Positions 1 to 10,100 of a stretch of DNA of 28,585 nt are shown piece after piece. The stretch spans positions 2,389,138 to 2,417,722 of the forward strand of contig BLXT01004580.1 in assembly GCA_019648995.1 (NCBI GenBank), written 5' to 3'. Positions within the stretch are counted from its first letter, which is position 1, and each line of letters starts with the position of its first letter. A program made the translations under genes and the position numbers. The notes below the pieces were generated by a model. The model saw only the letters and a list, made by a program, of their open reading frames with translations, searched no databases and was not told the origin of the DNA. The stretch is from Plakobranchus ocellatus (Eukaryota; Mollusca; Gastropoda; Plakobranchidae).

Positions 1-40
1 TAGATAGATAGATAGATAGATAGATAGATATAGATATAGA
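1..40. repeat. (GATA)n-type tetranucleotide microsatellite
   Basis: TAGA units run from the window edge to about 40, decaying to TATAGA. The tract directly follows (in minus-strand sense) the 3' end of the LINE relic and may have grown from its tail. Confidence 0.8.
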
Positions 41-47
41 TAATTCA

Positions 48-1665
48 TAATCATCATTATTATCACAGCCAATCTAGTCTGGATGTTGCCTCCCTCACTT
101 CTAGCCTGCGTCACACTAGTTATTAGCCATTCTTCTAAGTCTTTTTACCATCTTCTTCTAGGGTATGCTTATCTCCTTTGCTTCACACCTGTCCTCCATA
201 AAAAGTTTCTTGATTCAGTCATGCCTTTTTTACACGTCCAAAATATTTGAACTTTTGCTTCTTTATTTATTCCAAAGTTCTGGTTTTTTTTAATGCCTAT
301 TTTTTTCAATTTCTAGTACTTCAGCGTTGGTTATTTATCTGTCCACATTATTTTTAATAACTTTACAAATTTCATCTCAGATCCATTGATTTTTTTATAT
401 CAATTTTATTTAGGATCCATGACTCTATCCATAGATCAAAAGTGGGAAGATGAAATAGCGTATTCTTTTAATTTTATTTCTAATGATTCAGATTTCCATA
501 TCTTTGTCATGATTTTTAATGTTGAAAAGGCTACCAGATACAATTTAAAGTGTACATCTATTTCTTTTAGTATTTCAATTATATTTTTATGTTTCACACA
601 GGCAAAGGCTTTCGAATAGTCAGTAAAACATCATAGATGTAAATCACTGTTGTTTTCTCATGTTTTTTTTATTTCTTGTTCCATTACTGGGTCTGAATCC
701 AGCTTGGGTTGGACCGATTTCTTCCTATATGGTTTTTCAAGCCTCAATAGGATCTTACTGGCTTGACTGGTAAATTCTATGATTCTATAATAAAGAGCAT
801 ACTTTATTTAAGTCTCCATTTTTGGGAATTGGTAAAAATTTGGATCTTATCCATTCAACAGGCCAAGTTTTTTTTTCTCCAGATGTTCTTACACCGGGAG
901 TATGCATCTTAGCACAAGACTTTCCACTTGCTTTCATCATTTTGGTATGTATGTTATCATTTACAAGGGGTTTCCCTTCCCATAGATTTTTAATAGTCCA
1001 CTCTATCTCGCTTAACGAAGGCTCTAATTCCTTACGTGGGATTGACTCTACAATTTTCTGGTCATCTTTATACTTTTCACTACAAATTCTTTTTATTGAC
1101 GAGCTATAACTTCTTCTTCAGTTTACATCTTTCTATCTTTTGCTTTGATTGCTGTAAGCCTAAATGTGAAGTTTTTTGATAAATCTCTTATATTTTTACA
1201 ATGTTGCTTGGAGTTGTTACGGTTATTTGTAAGCTCTATTTTGTTAATTTGGAATCCAAATATTATGCTTTAACTGATTTCTTTACTCTTTGTTCAAGTG
1301 CTCATATTCTGCTATTGAAGTACTGTGTTTTCTTTTCATTTCCATATGCTTTTCAATTTTTGTCTAGACAGATGCTGCTTATCCAGTTGGTTTTTTTTTC
1401 CATTTCTCTTTTTTTAGATATTGCTTAGCCCTTTCTTTAAAAGCATGTTCAATTTTTAAAGCTAGCTCTGTTGGTTCCATTTCACCTTCTACCTCTAAAA
1501 GTTTTTCACATTTATTTTCTACTTTGATTGTGTCCTGTACATTTAGTTTTATATTAAACATAATTTTTTTTTTCTAGCCTCATCAAATTTCTCTCCTTAT
1601 CTGTCATTTTCAAGCTGACCTCTTGCTTCTCGTCTACTTTTTATCTTTTGTCAAAGCAATTTCTG
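48..1665 (-). mobile_element. Decayed, 5'-truncated LINE relic (reverse transcriptase part)
   Basis: Minus-strand translation in shifting frames gives recognisable reverse transcriptase pieces in the right order. A Lys/Glu-rich linker is at 1379-1561. A fingers-like segment with GKPLVNDNIHTKMMKA is near 940-1000. SKILLRL followed by QPKLDSD (compare family QAGFRP) is near 690-760. Motif A appears as CFTDYSKAFACVKHKN near 580-625. The C-terminal RRRW and LEEWLITSVTQARS are near 95-170. An ATAATAATGATGAT-like tail at about 48-62 fits a LINE 3' end. Frameshifts and stops are many. It belongs to the same broad group as the element at 7737-10951 but is clearly older and a different family. Confidence 0.7.
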
Positions 1666-1730
1666 TATAAGATCCCACCAAAACTTAAAGGACTTTAAAA
1701 TCAGTCCTGTGGAATGAAATCTTTTCTACT

Positions 1731-1972
1731 CCTCCTCCTCTTGCTGCTGCTGCTACCATTACCACTACTACAATTACTCCTACAACTACCACTATGACTA
1801 CTATAAAAACAACTACAATTACTGCTACAGCTACAAGTACTGTTACTTCCAATATGACTACTACCACAACTATGATTTTGTAGCTGGACCACAAGGACTA
1901 TGAATACTATGACTACTATAACTAGTACTATAATTACTATTATGACTATTACTGCAACTACCACACTACCAC
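1731..1972. repeat. Degenerate triplet tract (ACT/ACC/GCT type)
   Basis: About 240 bp of imperfect trinucleotides (CTC, CTG, then ACT, ACC, ACA, ATT) with a conserved three-base rhythm. It produces long open frames of Val, Ser/Cys or Thr/Ile on both strands, which are artefacts of the repeat. It ends just before the T10-N-G16 tract. Confidence 0.75.
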
Positions 1973-1991
1973 ACCTTCGACTGCGTGTGGC

Positions 1992-2018
1992 TTTTTTTTT
2001 TNGGGGGGGGGGGGGGGG
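1992..2018. other. Assembly scar: T10, one N, G16
   Basis: Ten T (1992-2001), an N at 2002, then sixteen G (2003-2018). Homopolymers meeting at an ambiguous base mark a likely sequencing or joining error, so the local length is unreliable. Confidence 0.75.
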
Positions 2019-2615
2019 ACTGGCCCTTTGTTTGCAAATATTTCTTACTGAGGTATGTGAGAAAAAAGAGTGGAAAGGGCTCAGATAATTGATATTTGGC
2101 CAAACATTGAATAGTGTTCTACTTTTAGCTATGACAGAGGGGGAACAATAGCAATGTATTTGTGTGTCTACAACATTACAATGGCTGTCAAGTCAACCAA
2201 CTGCACAAATTTATTAATAAAATAATACGAGCAGAAATGGGAGAGTGTTGAGACTTCAGGGAAAGGGTTTGTTTGAACAAGGAACGTCTGTCAGAAATCA
2301 ATTGAACCAGCAAGTATTATTGCTCTTTTTTTCCATAGCAATTAAATTTATATTGTTTAATAGTAACCTTCATAGTTGCTCTTCTTTTATAAAAAAAATA
2401 AGGTTGTGCACACATGTTTCCCCTTTTCCAATGTACTTCCGTTTTTTTGGTTTTTTTTTAATCCCAATGACTTCTAAATAATTGCACTCAACTAAAACAG
2501 ACTTTTATTAATATATAGTCAGCTTTTAGAAAAAATATTTATTTTAAATTTTAATTGACACCATATCAGTAATGACAACCTCATTATACAGACACATGTA
2601 CACACACATTATATA
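2019..2615. other. Intergenic or downstream intronic DNA, no gene seen
   Basis: AT-rich DNA with T runs. I looked for a further minus-strand exon of the host gene (acceptor, open frame, donor) and found none convincing. A short CA/TATA-rich stretch leads into the transposon at 2616. Confidence 0.5.
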
Positions 2616-3583
2616 CAGTAGACCACACCTAAACCAAAAATGGCTGAACTGAAAAAACGGCTAAACCAAAAAGAAATTGAAAGCTTTCTGTTTTTCCTCC
2701 TATTCTTTCTTATTAAGCATGCAGTAAACCAAAAGCGTTGGCTGCCTTACTATCGCTAAAGCGAAATAAACCCTACTGGAAAAGCCCAAGCACTGTCCGA
2801 CTGACACATAAAAAAATTCTTTTTTTTTTTTTACATCTTACCCTTCCCTTTCTTTTTTGCAATACTCCATGCAAACCCAATATTATTACAGATACCTCAC
2901 AATACAGCAGGCCTAGCCAATGTCTGGCTAGGTCTAGGTCCATTGCACTCACCCACCCTCCCCTTCTCTTTCACCTCTCAGTTACACAGCAGGACTATGC
3001 CAGACACCTCTCTACATGTCTAGATTCCATCAGCACAAAGCTAGGCAAACACTGTTGCATCACAGCCAGTAAAAAGAGCCATATCTCTTGTTGAGAACTT
3101 CAGTATCGGAAAACTTAGGCGATGATTAAATTGTAAAAGTAGAGGACTTCAGGACTGGAAAATTTACTTAAAGCTCTTTTAAAGCTAGGCAAACACTGTT
3201 GCATCACAGCCAGTAAAAAGAGCCATCTCTCTTGTTGAGAACTTCAGTATCGGAAAACTTAGGCGATGATTAAATTGTAAAAGTAGAGGACTTCAGGACT
3301 GGAAAATTTACTTAAAGCTCTTTTATTCTAGATTGATAACGGGCGCAAGAACCTCTTAACTGAATGGGAAGGAGGAGATAGAGAGATGGATAAAAAAGAG
3401 AGAAAGTTGCATGGATAGGCACGTGCATTCACATTGTGTTGTGACGATGAGTGTAATTGGTTTAACTGCATGATTCGGGAGCTGGTTACTCTCCTTTATA
3501 ATACGCTATGCTTACACTAAAACATGTTTAAACCAAAACAGAAATCATATTCCCTAGAATTTTGGTTTAAACATCTTCCACTG
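2616..3583 (+). mobile_element. Non-autonomous CAGT-ended DNA transposon, copy 1 (968 bp)
   Basis: The left end is CAGTAGACCACACCTAAACC. The right end, read on the other strand, is CAGTGGAAGATGTTTAAACC. Both ends thus carry CAGT and a TTAAACC-like inner part, flanked by TA at 2614-2615 and 3584-3585. This fits the Tc1/mariner-pogo superfamily. No transposase is visible; a 118-codon frame inside overlaps in part with one in copy 3 and looks accidental. This copy contains an extra internal tandem duplication (3037-3324). Orientation is assigned by the shared internal sequence. Confidence 0.75.
3037..3324. repeat. 144-bp perfect-register tandem duplication inside transposon copy 1
   Basis: The units are 3037-3180 and 3181-3324, each starting AAAGCTAGGCAAACACTG and ending TTAAAGCTCTTTT. 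By eye they differ at one base (ATATCTC against ATCTCTC). Copies 2 and 3 have a single unit. Confidence 0.9.
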
Positions 3584-3616
3584 TATATATAGAGAGAGAC
3601 AGACAGACAGACAGAC
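3584..3616. repeat. TA/GA/CAGA compound microsatellite
   Basis: TATATAT, then AGAGAG, then four to five CAGA units, directly abutting the transposon's right end. Confidence 0.7.
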
Positions 3617-3984
3617 CTATTATTTTTTGTGAAGGGGAAAAAACACAAAAAGAAAAAAAAAATGGTTTAAGAGTAAAGATAGGGAAAACATTTTGAGTCC
3701 TACTCAAGGATTTATTGCATCATGCTTTTTCACACATGAAAAATGTCACGTAGATGTGAACTGCCCTGGTTACTTTCTTAAGAAAGCACATTATTGTCCA
3801 ATTATCAGTATATTCAGTGACAAACAATAAATCATGAAAAAAACATAATATTGATATAAAAACGAAAATTTTAAAAACTTGATTTGAAGGATCCTAAATA
3901 CATTATTTAAAATCAACTGTATTCTTCTTTACTTTAACAATAAAAAAAAACCTTATATTTCTTATTTTAAGAATACAAACTCAC
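3617..3984. other. Intron or downstream DNA after exon B2, no exon seen
   Basis: AT-rich sequence with A and T runs. The first bases below 3985 on the minus strand are the GTGAGT donor of exon B2. Confidence 0.5.
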
Positions 3985-4134
3985 AGTTTCATCTTCCTCT
4001 CTACTGACATACAGACATGGATATCCTCGTTCAGTGTTCAAAATGAGCTTACAATGCATCAGTTTCAGTGTGATTAGTGAATTTGCAGGCTCTTCCATCA
4101 AGAAAGTTTGCTCACATGTTGGCATCTTTGAACC
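3985..4134 (-). CDS. Exon B2: second half of module copy 2 (residues 713-762); gene continues
   Basis: This 150-nt phase 0-0 exon has acceptor AAATTTCTTTAG and donor ACT|GTGAGT. It begins GSKMPTCEQTFLMEE, keeps CKLILN, and ends SREEDET. Similarity to B1 (about 30 of 50), identical length and identical phases identify it as the duplicate. It is short and lacks an isolated ORF, so simple ORF scanning misses it. The good donor means at least one more exon lies downstream (lower coordinates), perhaps outside the window. Confidence 0.85.
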
Positions 4135-7100
4135 CTAAAGAAATTTGTAGAGAGACACATCAAGACTCATATGCCGTTTTCTTTAAATGTTCCATTATTT
4201 TTTTTTCTTTTTTGCTTTATTTTGTTTTATTGCTTTTTGTTCTTTGAGATGTATAGTTATTTCTTGTACAATGTAAGTAGATGAATGATTTTCAGTTTAC
4301 ATAGTTCAACCAAAAAGCATGAACATCTCTTTTACCAAATTCTCAACTCATGTAGAGAAGGCTAGAAAAGTATGATTTTTAAGGTGATTTTTTTTTTACT
4401 TACATTGTCACATGTTGCTTGTACTGCAGCTTTCCAAAAATTACCCTTTCCATGCTGACAATGGAGCAGTATATCTTTCACGTTTTCATCATATTGTATG
4501 TCCATAAGTGTGTCATTCTCATGTTTCATATTACTAAGGAGCCGGCCGAGAAATAGGTTTTGGCAATGAATAGTGTCTACATGTGGAAGCAGGAAGGCAC
4601 TCCGAGAAAGGCTAATTTGGCTATTATTCTCTACCTCCATTTGGTCCCCATAAAAACTCCTTTGTGGATAAAGCTTGTCCATGTTTTTTGATGGTTTATT
4701 TGGTCCACTTTGTGAAACTGGCTCAGTACTTTGCTTTGACCATGCTGATACATCTTCTTGATTATAAATTGCTTTTGAATGGTAATTATTTTCATTAGCC
4801 TTTTGGAAATTCGGATGCATTCCAATTTGCTTTCTTTCACTTAAGTCTTTGCCAATATCTGTAGAATTTATTTGCTTATACCAACGATCAGAGGAAGCCT
4901 TCTTGGCATGGTCTTCAGTTTCATTGGATACGGATTGACTTGTCTTGTCCATTGGGTGTGGTGTTGTAAATGATTCTACATGCTCTTCACTCAGTTTCTC
5001 AGTCCCTTCAGAAGGCACTGACGAGGCAAGAAGTTTGCTGATGTCACGAGCAGCACCATCAAAGTCTTTCTTTGAAAGCGGCTCATCTAAAGCCAAAAGC
5101 ATCAAACTCTTTCCATGGATATCAATCTTACAAAGTGAGCGAAGTATTTGCAGTAACTTCCATGGCGCATCAGGTTCTAACCAATCATCTGGTACATCAA
5201 AAGACTCTCTTAATATCAGTGAGGAAATCCATGAATCAAGTGGCACCTGGAAATATAAAATATTAAGAGGAAAAAAAAATTCATGTTTTCGTATGTTCCT
5301 TACGACTTAAAAAATAAAAAAAAAATGTTAAGTATAAAACCACCTTCAGATAAGATAATTTGGAACAGATCTGAAACATCCAAAAATATATTTAAAAGAA
5401 TCTTCAAATAGGTTTACTTTTAAAATAAATAATTTTTTAGGAGTATTTTTTTTCAAAACAAGTTTTAATATAAAAAATCTTTTTTTTTTAAATCGTGGCC
5501 CAAGACAGAGAATGAGATGAAAGAGCAAAATTTTTCCACCAAAATTTATTATTCATGTTAAAAGGGACACATGGACACTTTTTTTTACACCTCAACATCA
5601 GAATCAATGAATCAATGTCAATGTTCTCCTAGATTTTTCTATAAGGACAACAGCTGAAATTTTCGAACATTATGAAGATCTCCCATTGAATTAGATGATT
5701 TTTTTGTCCCAGAGGTCAAATATCTTCCCTTGCAGATTTGAATACTGCCACAGACCTCTATCTCCAGCTATCAAAAGGCTAACAACCCTGATATCAATAC
5801 TGAATTGGTCTGGAAGGGCTCTTTAGCATCATATCAAAATATTTGAATCAACCATTTATCAATCAAGAGATAAATCACAAATTAACCATTTGCCATGCCC
5901 ATTCAGCTAACTGAATTGCCTTGTTGCCATGCAATGTCACTACTAGTCATCTCCTATTTTCCGGGCTAAAGGCCAGTTAGACATAACTACATTTTTCTGC
6001 ATACACACTAGCTCAACGTGTCAGCTCATCTTTCAGAAAACACCTTTACAAAACAAATCGGAGCCTATTCTAATTCACCCTGACATACCCTAAGCCAGAT
6101 TTAGAAATATACATTAGAGAGCAGAATCTGTTTTTATTACTTAATTTGATGCGTTGCAATGGTATTATCGAAAATGGAACCAGTTGGCCTATCAAGCAAT
6201 CGTGGATCTAGCCTAAAAACTTTAAAATCTGATTATACATTAAGAAAAACCTTTAGAGTGAATAAGCAATCAACATTAACAATTCAATCAGTGCAATTGT
6301 AAATCTAAATTTATATTTCTGTTGATTTTCTATCTAGTCTTAGTTTTTATATAGATCTTAAAATAATACCTTGGTAGCCTTAATCAGGCAACAGTTAGAA
6401 GTGGCTAACATCACTATTCAAGTTCAGAAAAAAAACTAAAAATAATCCTTGCAATAAGGCAATACTGTGGTAACCAAAATTTTAAACAAACCTTTCATTG
6501 ACAGTAACTTTTCATAACTGGTTCACTGATTTGATAATATATTATGCTTCAAGAGGTTACCTCCGGGCAATATTGTTATTACTGTGAAACATTCTGCATT
6601 TATCCAGTTTATTACCTACCTTGACAGGAACACATAATCAAGCCTTACTTCATAGATGAGATCACTGGAGATAGCTACAGCCAATAAAATCACAATACAA
6701 CACAATGCAGCTATGTTTTTTTTTAATGTATAAAAAAGCCTTAACAAGCAAGTTTGTTTGGCTGTATTTTTCAGTTTTAACATTTGTGATTATTTTGAGA
6801 AAACAAAGTTGGACAGTTATGGGATGATTTTGTTTGACAAAGCATGTATGCTTCAAAACCTTTTTTGGTGTTATTTTTGTGTTTTGCTTTTTTCTCTTTT
6901 TTTTCATGCTAGTCCCTTTTGTCTGTAATAAGAAAGATTTACAAAAAAATGTGGCTATCTGAAATTTTAACAAGTGTCAACTCTATTAACAAATTTGCTG
7001 ACAGAGAAAGAAAGAGAGCAAGAGAGAGAGCAGGTTTTCAAATGTTTTACAGCCTATTCAAGAATTCACCTATTTATCTCTTTTACAAGTGCAGGGTATG

Positions 7101-10100
7101 GAGGTAACTTGCATGTGGAATTGCACCAATTTCTATAAAATGAGGGCTGTTTCGCTCTCTGCAATATTCCTTAAAGAATTGCTTGAAAACATAGACTATG
7201 CTTCAATTATCAGTACATTCAGATTAAGCAGAAAAGATGCCCATAAACCAGCCCTAGGGAGTTACATTTTCAAAAAAAAAAGTTTAAAAAAAGAAAATGG
7301 TCTGGTTTTTTCCTTCCTTTGCCTGCCTTTTTTTTTTATTTAAAACCTCAATATCTTGCCACAAGATCACTGCTCCAGACATCATCTTTGCAAAGCATGA
7401 GGAAATTGGCTGTCATGAGTTGAGTCAGATCTTGACTCAGAATGGCTGATAGTTTTATTTAGCCTTGTTCACTTGTAATATTTTGAGTGGGCCTAGGCTA
7501 GACCTACTTTAGCTTAACAGTGCTATTATTGTTTTAGCTTTGTTTACCTTTTCAGAAGACAGGATTTCTAGAAGTTTCTTGAAGTTATAAGAACATTGTT
7601 AGTGGGAAGTTGTTGGATTGTATATAGGGGAGACGAGATAAGTTTGTGATGTTTAGGTATTAAGGTGAGGATCAATATTTTCTGCAAACCTTGATTACAT
7701 GTTTGGAATGAGTTGTTTGTATATATATTGCATAAACATAAATAGGTCCTGGGCATGACGTTAAACTGCATCCATCGGACAATTGGTGATTAAACCGGTA
7801 ACCTCATCAATTTTCAATTGATGAGGAGGGTTGTGGGACCCAGTAGGACTAAAAATAAGACCTGCAAAGGGCAGAAGATCCTTAATAGGACAACGGTCAC
7901 CATAGATCCCCACTGCCTTGTGGGTTGGTTGCAAGACAAAGGCTAGAGGAGCACCCACTGCTGTATAATTTCATAAGAATGAAAAATCATGAGCCAAAAC
8001 CATATAGAAACCTTAGTTAACAACGTTAAGGGGGTTTGTGATTCCAATCCAAACCCCTCGTTTGGCAGGGACAGCCATGTGCAGCAGGTGGCTCCAGGTC
8101 ATCATCCAGCATCTGCTCGCAAAATTAAGACCAATGAAATATAAAAAATAGCAATGTGGAATGTGCGTACTCTGCATCAAAAAGGAAAACTAGAAAATGT
8201 TGTTAAAGAAATGGAAAGAATGAACCTTAACATCCTAGGGCTTGCAGAGGTAAGATGGACAGGAGCAGGTTCCATGAAACTAGGTAGTAAAACTTTAATT
8301 TACTCAGGGGGACACACGCATGAAAGAGGCGTTGGTATCTTATTTGATATAACAACGGCAAAAAGTCTAGGGAGTTGGTGTCCAATTTCAGATAGACTAG
8401 TTGTAGCTAAATTGGTAGCCAAACCTTTAAATCTTGGAATTATTCAAGTATATGCACCAACATCTGACAGTGAAGATGTAGAAGTAGAAAAGTTCTATGA
8501 AGAAATAGAAAAAGCAAAAGGCTATCTAAAATCCCAAGACATCATAATAGTAATGGGTGATTTCAATGCAAAAGTTGGGGATGAAAGAGTAGAAGATGTT
8601 GTTGGGCCCAGTGGTATAGGGACTGTAAATGAGCGTGGAAGGAGGCTAATTGAATGGTGTCAAGTCAACAATTTTACCATCACAAATACTTGGTTTCAAA
8701 ACCACCCTAGGCGACAGTGGACTTGGAAGAGCCCCGGAGATAGAAATAGAAACAAAATGGATTACACCCTCATTCAGAAAAGATTCCGAAACGCTATCAA
8801 AACATCGAAGTCACTGCAGGGGGCCGACTGCGATTCAGACCATATTCCAGTAATGTGTAAATTTCAGATAATACTTAAGAAATTAAGAAAGGCAAAGGCT
8901 AATCCTAAATACCAAATGGACTTACTAAAATCTGATGAAAAAACTAAGAGAAAAAATTGCTGTAGCTGTACATAACAAATATGAAACTCTAAAAAATATC
9001 TCAGGTAGAAAAATTGACTTAATGAAATCATAGAAAAAAATGTTCCCAAAAAAGATAAAAAAGAGCATAAGAAATGGATAAACAAAGAAATACTCGATTT
9101 AATGGAAGAAAGGCGCAAATCAAAAAATGTAGATGCCAAGTACAAAGACCTAAACAGGAACATCAAAATAAAATGCAATGCAGCGAAAGAAGAATGGATT
9201 AATCAACAATGTCAGGAAATAGAGCAAAAGCTAAATATAGACAGCAAATTCATGCATGCTCAAATTAAGGATGTCAGTGGTAAGAAAATCAAATGCAGTA
9301 GCCCTGGCTGCATCAAATCAAAAGATGGAACAATGCTAATGGAAAAGAAGGAAATACTAAACAGATGGTCAGAATATGTTGAGGATCTTTTTAAAGATGA
9401 TAGGTGCGAAAAACCCAAAATAAAGAAAAACATTGAAGGCCCAACTATCCTTGAAGAAGAGGTAGAAGCAGCAATAAAGAAAATGAAAAATAGAAAAGCC
9501 ACGGGACCAGATAATATACCAGTAGAAATAATTAAAGCATTAGATAATTTAGGAATAGATCTGACAACAAAACTTCTTAATGCAATATACGATAGTGGTA
9601 CAATTCCAGAAGATTTTGGTAAATCTGTTTTTATAGTACTGCCTAAAACACCAGGAGCAACAGAATGTGAACTTCATAGAACAATCAGTTTAATGAGCGA
9701 TTTTACAAAAATCCTGTTACGCGTTTTGATACATAGATTATGCAAGAGTATAAGACTAGAAATATCCCCAAAACAGTTTGGCTTTATGCCTGATAAGGGG
9801 ACTAGAAATGCAATATTCACTCTGTCAATGCTTATGGAAAGTATAGAAATGCTAAAAGATCTCCACCTCTGTTTCATTGATTATTCTAAAGCTTTTGACA
9901 AAGTAAGACATGTAGAGCTGTTTCATATACTAGAAAAATTAGACATCGATCTGAGAGTAATTAGAAATTTATACTGGGATCAGACTGCATCTGTAAGAAT
10001 TGAAGGAGAACATAGTGATTTCAAACTCATCAAAAGAGGTGTAAGGCAGGGATGTGTAATGTCTCCTGGTCTTTTTAACTTATATAGTGAAATAATCTTA

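Noticed and set aside
1685-1964. Overlapping Val-rich and Ser/Cys-rich open frames on the minus strand
   Set aside because: They are all frames of one degenerate triplet repeat and have no independent support.
2738-3094. 118-codon + strand frame starting MAALLSLKRNK
   Set aside because: It lies inside a non-autonomous transposon; the related frame in copy 3 diverges and stops earlier, and there is no transposase motif.
4945-5310. 121-codon + strand frame opposite exon A2
   Set aside because: It is a shadow of the splice-supported minus-strand exon and has no domain.
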